Assembly: GCA_003242085.1 (NCBI GenBank)
Contig: QBML01000014.1
Location: 120,931 to 184,930 of the forward strand
Length of the DNA: 64,000 nt
Direction of reading: 5' to 3'
Source of the DNA: Pseudanabaena frigida
GTDB lineage: Bacteria > Cyanobacteriota > Cyanobacteriia > Pseudanabaenales > Pseudanabaenaceae
Both the position numbers and the translations under genes were made by a program. The notes under the pieces were generated by a model that worked only from the letters and a program-made list of their open reading frames with translations, made no database searches and was not told the DNA's origin. Below are positions 17,240 through 26,685 of the stretch, in pieces (the first letter of the stretch is position 1; every line of letters begins with the position of its first letter).

Positions 17240-19864
17240 TTAAATCACTTCATTCACAGGGAATCGGTCTATCATTTGGGCAGCTTGCTTAGCAGCTTGG
17301 TAGACTTGTGATGGTAAATTCGGCACGTGAGGAATTTGATAGAGTAAATCAATCGTGCGGCGCATCAGACGGACAATATCACCTTCATCAAGATTGGTAT
17401 TTTGACATAGCTCAAACCATTCCATACCCAGCGCCCATTGTTCGACTAACCCCGTTAGTTCATAATCTAACCATGCAGGAATATCCACTAAATGACGACG
17501 CTGGACTGGCATCAGTTGACGGCGAATTTCGCGCAACCCATCAAGAGCATCTTCGACTGTTGGCGATAGACCAAACTTGATCCAGTTATCAGGACGGCTA
17601 TTTTCACTGACGATCGCTGCGCAGACGGTAGCAAGGTGATGGGGCGCAAGATTATCCATTTCGCCTGAAATCAAGCATAGAGCCAGCCAAAGTTCATTTT
17701 CACCGCGAAGCGCTGCCACGACTTTACCGTTATCGGTGGGCTGCGTTTCTTGGAGACAGTCATAGGCTTGCAAAATATTGACTAAGCTCATAAATTCTTG
17801 CCAATGTCTTTGTCGTCTCTCGTTGACTACCTTCTGCTGAAATTCTATCTGACGTTGTAACTGTTCGAGACGATTTACCTTTTTAAACACCGCACCCCGA
17901 TCGCTCATTTTCGAGACAGGATGCTGATTCATCTCTGACTCGATCGCCATCACTCGCGCTTGCTGTTTAATTACTTCAGGAGCTAGTTCTGGATCTGGTA
18001 ATGGGGTAATTTTTTGAGCGATCGCCAAACTAGTTTCATCACCATCCAGCGACTGCCCAGGACGCAATGGTAATTTGCTGGGATATTCGATATCACCATC
18101 CAGCAATAAATCACTACCAACTTGGACAATATCTTTATAACCGACCGTATACCAACGATTATCACGACCAAGACAGACAAACCAAGGGAATTGACCAGAA
18201 CCTTGCACTTTTGCAGCAAGAACTGTGTGAATAATCAAACCTCTATTGGTGCGAATCGTAAGTGGGGAACCTGATAGCAAATAGGGAGCATAGGATGCTA
18301 AATCATTTAAGCGCATCTCTTCTGATTGCTGGGCAAGCATTTTTAGGAGTCGCTTTTCTTCACGGAGGCGATCGCGTAGTTTGTCATAAACTTCCAATTG
18401 CTTCAGATCCACAGTTGCCAAGTCGGCCTCTAACTTGGCAATCTGTTCCATTACCGATTCGAGATTTTGGATTTGCGGTGCAAGATTAAGATCGGCTAGA
18501 TATTGCCCAAAACTGCGCTCAACCAGATCTCTCGCTTGATCGAGGGAGTGAGTTTGCAGCAAGTTCATTACCATTCCGTAACTTGGTGCAAATTGGCTAA
18601 CCAGTGGATCGGCGCTAGAAGTAGCGAGATGCGCGGCTTCTTTTGCCCCTTCAAAGGGAGTTTGTACGGTGACAACATAGCCAACCTCGTCCATGCCTCG
18701 TCGTCCCGCTCTTCCAGCCATTTGCAGAAATTCAGAAGCATTAAGTAACCGATGTCCGCGATCGGTGCGCTTAGAAATGCTGGAGATTACCGTTGTTCTC
18801 GCAGGCATATTAATTCCCGCCGCTAGGGTTTCCGTCGCAAATACGACTTTAATCAAACCCTGTTGAAATAACTCTTCTACAAAACCTTTCCATGCGGGCA
18901 AAATTCCTGCATGGTGAGCGGCAATGCCGCGATAGAGTGCATCAATATGAGCGGGTTTACCGATTTCAGGATTAGCAGCAATAAACGCATCAATTTGTGG
19001 CTTTAGTCTCAGTGATTCTTCGGCATTGACAAGGGAAACATTACCTAAGTCCGTCACCGACTTATCGCAACCGCGACGGCTGAAGATAAAATAAATTGCG
19101 GGGAGCATATCACGCTGGCGCAGATGCGAAATTACGGCTCCAATGGGAGGGACAATTTTATGTCTTTCTTCTTTTGATGGTGGTTTGTTGGTAAGCGGCT
19201 TCAGTCGGGGATTGATCTTCTCATTGGAGCTATCTAGTAATGGGAAAAAGCCTTTGTTATTACAGAAAGAATGTTCGAGGGGGACAGGACGAAAATCGGA
19301 ATAGATTAACTCCGTATCGCCGTGTACTTTGTGAATCCAATCAGTTAGTTGTTGGCTATTTGCTACGGTTGCCGAGAGTGCGACTAGTTGCACTTCCGAA
19401 GGGCAGTAAACAATCGATTCTTCCCATACGGTTCCCCTTTGGCGATCGTTCATATAGTGACATTCATCTAGCACCACCACTTCCACATCCGTAAGCGAAG
19501 TACCAACTTCACCGATGGGCGTACCATAGAGCATATTCCGAAAAATTTCGGTAGTCATCACCAAAATTGGGGCGTCACGATTTACAGATGTATCGCCAGT
19601 GAGCAAACCAACATTATCATCGCCAAACTGATGACGAAAATCTCGTAATTTCTGGTTGGAGAGGGCTTTGAGGGGTGTGGTATAAAATACGCGGCGATTG
19701 CCTGCTAATGCAGCATGAATTGCATATTCGCCGATCAAGGTTTTGCCTGAACCAGTTGGCGCACAAACAACGACCGACTTACCTGCTTGCAATGCTGCGA
19801 TCGCCTGTAACTGAAACGAGTCAAGTTGAAATGGATATAGTTCTTGTGGGTCTAATGCTTGCAC
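17240..19864 (-). CDS. Ski2/Mtr4-like DExH RNA helicase
   Basis: An 874-residue superfamily-2 helicase. It contains Walker A APTGSGKT (35-42), the DExH box DECH (133-136), SAT (VALSATVAN), motif IV-VI including FATETLAAGINMPARTTV and QMAGRAGRRGMD, and a C-terminal DSHCT-like region (about 700-870). This is the layout of eukaryotic Ski2/Mtr4, whose cyanobacterial and plastid (ISE2) relatives act in RNA processing or ribosome biogenesis. The specific cyanobacterial role is not proven. It is transcribed alone. Confidence 0.92.
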   Translation of the reverse strand: MQALDPQELYPFQLDSFQLQAIAALQAGKSVVVCAPTGSGKTLIGEYAIHAALAGNRRVFYTTPLKALSNQKLRDFRHQFGDDNVGLLTGDTSVNRDAPILVMTTEIFRNMLYGTPIGEVGTSLTDVEVVVLDECHYMNDRQRGTVWEESIVYCPSEVQLVALSATVANSQQLTDWIHKVHGDTELIYSDFRPVPLEHSFCNNKGFFPLLDSSNEKINPRLKPLTNKPPSKEERHKIVPPIGAVISHLRQRDMLPAIYFIFSRRGCDKSVTDLGNVSLVNAEESLRLKPQIDAFIAANPEIGKPAHIDALYRGIAAHHAGILPAWKGFVEELFQQGLIKVVFATETLAAGINMPARTTVISSISKRTDRGHRLLNASEFLQMAGRAGRRGMDEVGYVVTVQTPFEGAKEAAHLATSSADPLVSQFAPSYGMVMNLLQTHSLDQARDLVERSFGQYLADLNLAPQIQNLESVMEQIAKLEADLATVDLKQLEVYDKLRDRLREEKRLLKMLAQQSEEMRLNDLASYAPYLLSGSPLTIRTNRGLIIHTVLAAKVQGSGQFPWFVCLGRDNRWYTVGYKDIVQVGSDLLLDGDIEYPSKLPLRPGQSLDGDETSLAIAQKITPLPDPELAPEVIKQQARVMAIESEMNQHPVSKMSDRGAVFKKVNRLEQLQRQIEFQQKVVNERRQRHWQEFMSLVNILQAYDCLQETQPTDNGKVVAALRGENELWLALCLISGEMDNLAPHHLATVCAAIVSENSRPDNWIKFGLSPTVEDALDGLREIRRQLMPVQRRHLVDIPAWLDYELTGLVEQWALGMEWFELCQNTNLDEGDIVRLMRRTIDLLYQIPHVPNLPSQVYQAAKQAAQMIDRFPVNEVI

Positions 19865-20079
19865 GCAGGTCTGCCTGAGTAAATATACTTATAAGTTGAT
19901 TAGCAACAATGATTAAAAGCTTGCTTAATCTCCTATATTAGCCTATTGCTGAGGGTTGCATGAGTAACCATAGAGCGATCGCCTTAGAATAGTGCGGTTC
20001 GCCCGATCGGTAGTTAGGATTATCGTTGTTAACAAACTAGCGGCTTTAATGATAGAAATATTTTGAAATGGATGTAAAT

Positions 20080-20304
20080 CTAAAAGTCATCCTTGAGGAT
20101 TTTCTCTAGGATTTCGGGAGTAAGTCCCTTTTGTTGTGCGTCTGAACAAATTTCTTGGACTACTTTTTGTAGTGGGGTTGGTTGGGAAACACATTGTAAA
20201 AAGATGCTGACAAGTGTTTGCAATGCTTGGCGATTTTCAGGGGTTGTATTTTGAAATGCCTCGGCGATGGGGGCTTCGACTTGAAGGGCGATCGGTTTGA
20301 GCAT
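20080..20304 (-). CDS. Small orphan antitoxin-like protein
   Basis: A 74-residue protein beginning MLKPIALQVEAPIAEAFQ. The start used here (ATG at 20304) fits relatives better than an upstream ATG that would add MRDRHT. The pattern with QVE..IA.AF, a leucine-rich middle helix and the C-terminal GLTPEILEKIL occurs in small cyanobacterial proteins that often precede PIN-type toxin genes. No toxin gene is adjacent, so this is either an orphan antitoxin or a protein with another role. Confidence 0.55.
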   Translation of the reverse strand: MLKPIALQVEAPIAEAFQNTTPENRQALQTLVSIFLQCVSQPTPLQKVVQEICSDAQQKGLTPEILEKILKDDF

Positions 20305-20494
20305 AGTATGTCTATCTCTCATTCAATGGTGGCAAGCTGTTGATGATTTTAACTGACACGACACTTACTCGCACGATCGCACTTAACGATGTCGAGGATG
20401 TAGAGCAAAAGCCCAAAGTACAGATATGACAAAATTGAAAGATCTCGGAGCAATAGTCTTAATCTTCTAAAGATTTTGAGATTTATTAATTTGT

Positions 20495-23400
20495 CTATCC
20501 ATCAGGACATTGCTTCCACATCTTGTCAACTAAAGTTGGAAGATTATTCTCATCTATTTTTAAAATGGCTTCAAGTGCGCCTAAAGCTATAGTCGGTGGA
20601 TAATCACATCGTTTAGCAATAAAAAGTGATAATAGACTTCTCAACTGATCATAATCGATTTTAGATTTAGGATCAGATGCACTGAGGAAGCGTTTACTAA
20701 GACGCTCTAACAACCATGATGACTTCTCTAGACGATGGATACACTCTGGTTTTACCCATAATGAAAATTCTTCCAAGCTAGGTTCTAGGTTGAGTAATAC
20801 AGCATAATACAACTCATAAGATGTATCATCGCTATTCAAATAATTATCAGATTCAGCTAGCAATCGCTCTCTTAAAGAGTCTTGAATTTTTATATTTAGT
20901 TGTGAACATGCAGCGATTGTCATTGTTAATCGTAATGCACTAGCACGGTTACTGGCTAAAAGCTTCTCTAGAAGATGATTCCAGCTTTTTGGGAGTTCTT
21001 CCTCATGAATCAAGGAAAAATGCAGTTTTAAATGTTCAAATTTTCCCCAAAAATCAAGTAAAAGCTCGATATTAAGTTCGAGTGTATTTAGGCAAAGCCT
21101 TAAAATCACACTTATCCATATAGAAGGAAGTGATGGCAAGTTTTTTGCTTGGTTTAATAAATTTTCTATTTCTTCTATAGAAATAGATTGCATTCTTCGT
21201 CGATATAATAATCCATCTAGTCCTTTTGCTTTGCTTACACGATCAATGCCCTCTCTCTCAAGAATATTAAGAACTACACGAAGAACTTTATGAATAGGGA
21301 TTGCAGGATGAGCATCGGAAAAGAAGGATATATCGTGAAATATGTCTAGAGGAAGCCTAGGGATTTTAAGAATATTTCCTAACGGTGTATTAGTAAGCTC
21401 CTCCAAATCCTTTGCAGTAATCAAGTTTTCCTCAACTAGTAGACTCCAATGATCTGGATGAAAGAAAAGGCATATTCCTAAACCTTGTGAATCATTAAAA
21501 TCTATATTTTTGGCAATCCACTTTGGATCATTTGTAGAGATATCACTGAGTTTTTGTTTAAAGTCTTTCCATGTTTCAATTGATGAAAAAGATGATACTG
21601 GCGGACCCAACACATATTCAGATTTCCATGTATAGCTAAGGTTGCTTGCGAGTTGGTTTTCTAAAACTCTAGCTTCGTTATCTAAATCATTATTTGTTGG
21701 ATCTTGTATTGCTTGTATTAGTGTGTTTAAATATCTCGCATTTAACCCTTCAATTTCATCTAATCCTTTACTCCATTTTTTTAAAGATTTAAGCTTGTCA
21801 AGCCTACGACATAAATATGGTAGAAGCCTTAACTTTAGGCTATCCCTTAAAATAGAAAACTCTACTTCTGGAAATACATTTTTCTCTAAAGCTGGGCTTA
21901 AGACAGGAAAGCTTACGTTACTCCAATACCATCTATTACCTATAGATAGTAATATTTCACATTGTTTTTCCTTGGTTTGATAATATATTAAATTATTAAA
22001 TTGATTCTGTCTATCATAGGATTGCTTACTAATTTCTCTGTAGAAATAATTTTCAAATGCAATTTTCAATTTGGAAATATCACAAACTGTCAAGTCCACC
22101 TTCAAATCATTTTGAAAAGTCGAGAGTAAAGCAGTTGACTGTGTGTTTTCTTCCAATAACAGATTTTGAACCTTAGCACAAAGATTGTCGTAGTATTCTG
22201 ATTGAGGAGACACTAATTCGGCTAAGAGCCAAAGTTCTACAGCTAACGTCGCTTTATCATCTAAAGATAAATCCCTAAACAGTTCCCAAAATGTTTGAAA
22301 AACGTCAATGGAAGGAATAAGATTCAAGATTCCTATAGCCGATTCTTGATTTAAATAAGTCCATCTAGTTTCTAGACTAAAAATCATTTTGAGAGTGCGT
22401 TCAAAATCGATTTTTCTTTGCAAAGTGAATTCAGGTAAGACATTAAGAATTGCTCGATGAGTCCTAGTTTTTCTAATAAAGGCTTCAACATGTTCTTCTT
22501 CCTCTTCTTGATCGGTAATACTTGTAACCCAACGCATTTGTTGATTGGTATTTGCTTGTGCAACATAGAATTGAAGTACATACGCCCAATAAGCTCCACG
22601 ACGAACCAACATATTAAAAACATTTTCTGGATCTGCATCAGGATGATTTGACAAATAAACAGCCGCGAAATATTCTCGATATTGTTGTACAACAAAATCT
22701 ACATCTGTTTGATCTTCACCTTTACCAACTAAAAGGCAGAGCCGATCTGTTGCTGCTTCAATAATTTCGTCTGCTATATCCCGAAATGTTTTATCACCAA
22801 GTTTAGAAGCAGAATAATCCTCTAAAACATTTAATACATAACCTCGAAAAGTATCACGATCAAGTGATTCTATCTTCTTTTTCTCCATCTTACAATGAAG
22901 TTCATAGCCAACTCTTTCATGAAGTCTAAGTAACTCAGTCTCACGCTCACGGACAATTGGAGATTTCTCTTTTTCTCTATCAAAGATAACTTCAACATAC
23001 TTTTTATACAATGAATTTCGCTGATGCGGAATTTCAATCTTGCGTCTAACAATAGTAAGGATTACAGTTGCTTGTAGTAATGATCGAGCTAATCGTTGAA
23101 CTGCTTCAGACATCATACCTCGATTAATTCGCTCTTGAGCCTCATTCCTCTCGTCTACATCACGAATCCGATTTTTCAACCAACATTCACAATATTCATT
23201 AAAATCTATTCTTTCAAGTTCATTGAGTTCCCATGTAATTGGTTTGAATTCTTCAAACTCACTAGAATATCCTTTTGGACGACTTGATAAAATTACTTGG
23301 ATATCTCCATTATCTGAGGTGATGCGCCGTAAAAAGACTGTCAAATTCTCTATGATTTTTCGCCGTGTTTCTGAATTTGGAACCTCATCTAAACCATCAA

Positions 23401-24601
23401 GGATTAAGAGGATAGGATTTTTAGCGGCTAGTCCAAATACATCCTCCATTTCAAGCGCTGATGAAGCATTTGGATTAATTAATCCATCAACAATATAGCG
23501 AGCTAACTCGTGTCTATTATTATGCTGATCACTCATCCACTTTGCATAGCGGCGCAGTTCAATTCGGAATGGGAACCTCGGACGGCAATAAGAATCTAAA
23601 TCTTTAGTAGTTATCCCTTCAGGTAGCTTAAGACGCTCAATGAGGCGGAGACACAAATCAGTTTTAACAATTCTAGCTGCTTGATAAAGACTCAAAAATT
23701 GGGTTAGAGTACTCTTTCCTAAACCAGGACCACCTAAAAGTAATGTGTGAGAATGATCTCCAAAAAACAATGCAAATGATGCACGTACTTTCGTCAAATC
23801 TTCTGGTAACAGAGCTAGACTAGAATTAGCCTTAAATTTGTTTTCTCTAGTAAGGCATTTAATAAAATCTTTCTCATTGTTGTCTCGAATTTTTAAAGTT
23901 AGATCGATGAAGACTTCAGCTAATGAAAGATTTGGATCATCTCCTGCTTCTTCAGCACGGGCAGATTCTTCTCGTTCTGTGATAAAGTTCAAATATGCTT
24001 TAAATTCACTTTGTTTAAGATCTAATTTATAAATCCCTTCACTGTACAAAGCCTTGAGAGTGTCGCCTACTAGAATAGTATCTATATAAGCAGTTCGAAC
24101 ATCCTCATTAGCGTCTAGCATTCTTGAAAGATCAGCAGCATCCCATACATAGATTTCTGGAATATCCTTCTTCCACTTGCCCACTATTATAGTTGCTTTG
24201 TCACGAGTGCCAACATTTCTTGCCCCAGTAAAGGGAACATTAGTAATCATCACATAAGCATGACAAGGTACTTTATGTTTATTAATAATCTTATCTAGTT
24301 CTTTATCTAGATCGTCAATAACTGCATCACGAGCAATTGACCAACCACGTTGATCCTTATCGTGATACTTGACCTGAAAAACCCATTCTTTTACAACATC
24401 TTCCTGTTGATTAATTGGACGAGAGTAGTCTGGATGTGTATTTGGTTGTGACCATGTAGCTTCACGTCCTCCATCTTTACCTGCACCAAATTGAACTAGA
24501 TTGCCACCAATACGATATGTCTGTTCTAAAAGCGCTTGAGCCATAGATTCAAATTCAAATGGCTGCATTCGGTCAAATGAGTATTTAGACATATATGACA
24601 A
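20495..24601 (-). CDS. Nuclease-NACHT-helical repeat protein, NLR-like defence candidate
   Basis: A 1368-residue protein with three parts. Residues 1-180 form a PD-(D/E)xK/Mrr-like nuclease domain: acidic D43/E47 in GAGKDGGREA, then the FQVKYH strand with Q76 and K78. Residues about 280-560 form a NACHT ATPase with Walker A GGPGLGKST (290-298), Walker B PILLILDGLDEV (396-407) and VILSSRPKGY. The last 700 residues are helical, without recognised motifs. The order nuclease, STAND NTPase, long sensor-like tail is the plan of bacterial Avs/bNACHT anti-phage proteins, where ligand binding triggers oligomerisation and DNA degradation. Defence function here is inferred. It is AT-richer in appearance than its neighbours and stands alone. 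Confidence 0.82.
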   Translation of the reverse strand: MSYMSKYSFDRMQPFEFESMAQALLEQTYRIGGNLVQFGAGKDGGREATWSQPNTHPDYSRPINQQEDVVKEWVFQVKYHDKDQRGWSIARDAVIDDLDKELDKIINKHKVPCHAYVMITNVPFTGARNVGTRDKATIIVGKWKKDIPEIYVWDAADLSRMLDANEDVRTAYIDTILVGDTLKALYSEGIYKLDLKQSEFKAYLNFITEREESARAEEAGDDPNLSLAEVFIDLTLKIRDNNEKDFIKCLTRENKFKANSSLALLPEDLTKVRASFALFFGDHSHTLLLGGPGLGKSTLTQFLSLYQAARIVKTDLCLRLIERLKLPEGITTKDLDSYCRPRFPFRIELRRYAKWMSDQHNNRHELARYIVDGLINPNASSALEMEDVFGLAAKNPILLILDGLDEVPNSETRRKIIENLTVFLRRITSDNGDIQVILSSRPKGYSSEFEEFKPITWELNELERIDFNEYCECWLKNRIRDVDERNEAQERINRGMMSEAVQRLARSLLQATVILTIVRRKIEIPHQRNSLYKKYVEVIFDREKEKSPIVRERETELLRLHERVGYELHCKMEKKKIESLDRDTFRGYVLNVLEDYSASKLGDKTFRDIADEIIEAATDRLCLLVGKGEDQTDVDFVVQQYREYFAAVYLSNHPDADPENVFNMLVRRGAYWAYVLQFYVAQANTNQQMRWVTSITDQEEEEEHVEAFIRKTRTHRAILNVLPEFTLQRKIDFERTLKMIFSLETRWTYLNQESAIGILNLIPSIDVFQTFWELFRDLSLDDKATLAVELWLLAELVSPQSEYYDNLCAKVQNLLLEENTQSTALLSTFQNDLKVDLTVCDISKLKIAFENYFYREISKQSYDRQNQFNNLIYYQTKEKQCEILLSIGNRWYWSNVSFPVLSPALEKNVFPEVEFSILRDSLKLRLLPYLCRRLDKLKSLKKWSKGLDEIEGLNARYLNTLIQAIQDPTNNDLDNEARVLENQLASNLSYTWKSEYVLGPPVSSFSSIETWKDFKQKLSDISTNDPKWIAKNIDFNDSQGLGICLFFHPDHWSLLVEENLITAKDLEELTNTPLGNILKIPRLPLDIFHDISFFSDAHPAIPIHKVLRVVLNILEREGIDRVSKAKGLDGLLYRRRMQSISIEEIENLLNQAKNLPSLPSIWISVILRLCLNTLELNIELLLDFWGKFEHLKLHFSLIHEEELPKSWNHLLEKLLASNRASALRLTMTIAACSQLNIKIQDSLRERLLAESDNYLNSDDTSYELYYAVLLNLEPSLEEFSLWVKPECIHRLEKSSWLLERLSKRFLSASDPKSKIDYDQLRSLLSLFIAKRCDYPPTIALGALEAILKIDENNLPTLVDKMWKQCPDG

Positions 24602-24745
24602 TCTGTAAGAAGAAACCTAAATTTTTCGCCGAAATTGTGCAGTAAAATCAGCTTTTTATAATTGTACACTCTATTTTTCTTAGTCTAATAGCTTTTGATA
24701 GTTTGCTTGATTAGTCACATACTTTCGCGATATATGCCGATCTCT

Positions 24746-25010
24746 TTACCAACTTAACAAACTTCCATGCACACTAAGATGATTGCTAAACACAACATAT
24801 GGTGGATGACGTGGATATAGTGGATGAAGTGGATAACCTGCTTTTGTGATTCCTAAACAGTGAGGTTGGATATTGTGTTTAGATATCAACTTCAAAACAA
24901 AGCGATCGCCTCCGCCGACCATTCCCGCAAAGTCTACGACAACAAATTTCTTAAAAATCTTAGAATAAGCATAAATATCTAAAGCTCTACATCCTTGTAA
25001 CGGTAACGAC
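24746..25010 (-). pseudogene. Remnant of a DUF1643 family gene
   Basis: The minus-strand frame ending at 24746 reads GCRALDIYAYSKIFKKFVVV and CLGITKAGYPLHPLYPRHPP. The latter resembles the conserved C-terminus of DUF1643 proteins (CLG.TK.G.P.HPLY). The N-terminal half of a normal DUF1643 protein (about 160 residues) is missing; the open frame instead runs into the palindrome at 25011-25061. This looks like a truncated, inactive gene. Confidence 0.5.
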
Positions 25011-25061
25011 CAAGAGGGTAAGAATGGGTGGTGCGAAGCATCGCCCATTCTTACCCTCTTG
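25011..25061. repeat. Palindrome at the broken end of the DUF1643 remnant
   Basis: 24-bp arms (25011-25034 and 25038-25061) with two mismatches and a GAA loop. It sits where the 5' half of the DUF1643 gene should be and upstream of gdhA. Confidence 0.8.
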
Positions 25062-25141
25062 ATTAACATCAATTAATAAAGCAGTAAGAGGCACTGTTTT
25101 ATGATTAGGACTTAAAGGAACACAAATTACGGGAGTTATTG

Positions 25142-26425
25142 GTGTCAGAGTCTTTATTCGATCAGGCTAGCGAAAGGTTAGCTGCTGCGATCGCCCACGT
25201 TAATATTTCTGAAGATGCGATCGAGCGTCTCAAATCTCCGAAAGCGAGTTTACAGGTTTCTATACCTGTTCGCATGGATAATGGAACCTTGAAAGTTTTT
25301 CAAGGCTATCGAGTACGTTACAACGATCTGCGGGGGCCAACAAAAGGAGGAATTCGCTTCCATCCCAATGTCAATATGGATGAAGTGAAGTCTTTAGCTT
25401 TTTGGATGACTTTTAAATGCGCGGCAGTGAATTTGCCATTTGGGGGCGCAAAGGGAGGCGTGGCTGTCGATCCAAAGCAGTTATCGAAATTTGAACTAGA
25501 GCGACTCAGTCGAGGTTATATCGATGCGATCGCCGATTTTATGGGAGTAGATGTTGATATTCCTGCACCCGACGTTCAGACTAACCAGACAATTATGGGA
25601 TGGATGGTTGATGAATACAGCATTATTCAGCGTCGGCTTTGTCCTGCGGCGATAACGGGAAAGCCGATCGCAATGGGGGGTAGCCTTGGGCGCGAAACAG
25701 CAACAGGATTGGGGGCATTTTTTGCGATCGAGACATTGCTGCCATTGCTAAAGATGCAGCGCGAACAGACGACTGTAGCAGTACAAGGTTTTGGGAATGT
25801 GGGGGCAGCGATCGCTGACTTATTGAGCAAGGCAGGTTATAAAGTTGTTGCAGTCAGTGATTCTAAGGGTGGGATTTATGCTCCACAGGGACTAGATGTA
25901 CCGAGCATCATCAGTTATAAAAATTCGACGCGCACTTTTCAGGCAGTTTACTGTCAAGATTCAGTATGTAATCTTGTTGAGCATAAAAAGATTACTAATG
26001 AGGAATTACTCAAGCTAGATGTGGATATTTTGATCCCTGCGGCGTTAGAAAATCAGATCACCGTAGATAATGCCCATGAGATTCGCGCTAAGTATATTTT
26101 TGAAATTGCTAACGGGCCAGTAACCCCTGCGGCGGACGCGATTTTAGAAAAGAAGGGAATTATGGTTTTTCCAGATATTTTGGTCAATGCAGGTGGGGTT
26201 ACAGTCAGCTATTTTGAATGGGTGCAGAATCGGAGTGGTTTGTACTGGACGATCGCTGAGGTAAACGATCGCCTCAAGCAAAGTATGGTGACGGAAACGC
26301 TACGAATTTGGGAGATTGCCCAACAAAAGCAGATTTCGATGCGAACTGCTGCCTATGTTCATGCCCTGACAAGACTAAGCGAGGCGATCGATGCTAAAGG
26401 TACGAGTGTTTACTACGCTCAGTAG
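25142..26425 (+). CDS. gdhA: Glutamate dehydrogenase (Glu/Leu/Phe/Val family)
   Basis: About 428 residues, catalysing reversible oxidative deamination of glutamate to 2-oxoglutarate. The substrate region GGIRFHPNVN, the catalytic-lysine motif NLPFGGAKGG and the dinucleotide-binding VQGFGNVGAAIADLL are complete. The enzyme is an auxiliary route of ammonium assimilation beside GS-GOGAT in cyanobacteria. No ATG start exists; candidates are TTG at 25139 and GTG at 25142. The GGGAG at 25131-25135 is 6 bases from the GTG and only 3 from the TTG, so the GTG is preferred. Single-gene unit. Confidence 0.95.
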   Translation: MSESLFDQASERLAAAIAHVNISEDAIERLKSPKASLQVSIPVRMDNGTLKVFQGYRVRYNDLRGPTKGGIRFHPNVNMDEVKSLAFWMTFKCAAVNLPFGGAKGGVAVDPKQLSKFELERLSRGYIDAIADFMGVDVDIPAPDVQTNQTIMGWMVDEYSIIQRRLCPAAITGKPIAMGGSLGRETATGLGAFFAIETLLPLLKMQREQTTVAVQGFGNVGAAIADLLSKAGYKVVAVSDSKGGIYAPQGLDVPSIISYKNSTRTFQAVYCQDSVCNLVEHKKITNEELLKLDVDILIPAALENQITVDNAHEIRAKYIFEIANGPVTPAADAILEKKGIMVFPDILVNAGGVTVSYFEWVQNRSGLYWTIAEVNDRLKQSMVTETLRIWEIAQQKQISMRTAAYVHALTRLSEAIDAKGTSVYYAQ

Positions 26426-26431
26426 GCTAGT

Positions 26432-26457
26432 TGGCTTCGACTTCGCTCAGTCAAAGC
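26432..26457. repeat. Copy of the GGCTTCGACTCCGCTCAG repeat
   Basis: GGCTTCGACTTCGCTCAGTC followed by AAAGCC lies just after gdhA. A partial copy in the other orientation (GAGCGGAGTCGAAGCC) is at 26579-26594, so the pair brackets the palindrome at 26494-26546. Confidence 0.75.
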
Positions 26458-26493
26458 CAAATGGTATAGCTATAGCCAAGTAAGTTAAGACAT

Positions 26494-26546
26494 AAAACCC
26501 AGAATAGAGTTGCGGCGCTTCGCGCCGCAACTCTATTCTGGGTTTT
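26494..26546. repeat. Palindrome with GCGC-TTC-GCGC core, ACCCA family
   Basis: Perfect 25-bp arms (26494-26518 and 26522-26546) starting AAAACCCA. Like the copies at 32968-33016, 62584-62638 and 63904-63958, it is flanked by a TATAGC...TAAG...ACATAAAACCCA-type sequence. It may also terminate gdhA. Confidence 0.85.
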
Positions 26547-26685
26547 GTTTTTGTCCTAGCATAACTGTGCTATGGATGAGCGGAGTCGAAGCCAACAAAC
26601 GTTAATTTGGGATTGCTAGCTGTAATTTCTAAAACAGACTTAAAGGGCAATCAGTGATAGTTTAAAAACGTAATTCATCCCTAAG

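Noticed and set aside
22384..22695. Open frame of about 100 codons in another frame of the nuclease-NACHT gene
   Set aside because: Fully inside a well-supported gene, with no protein-like features; a shadow frame of AT-rich sequence.
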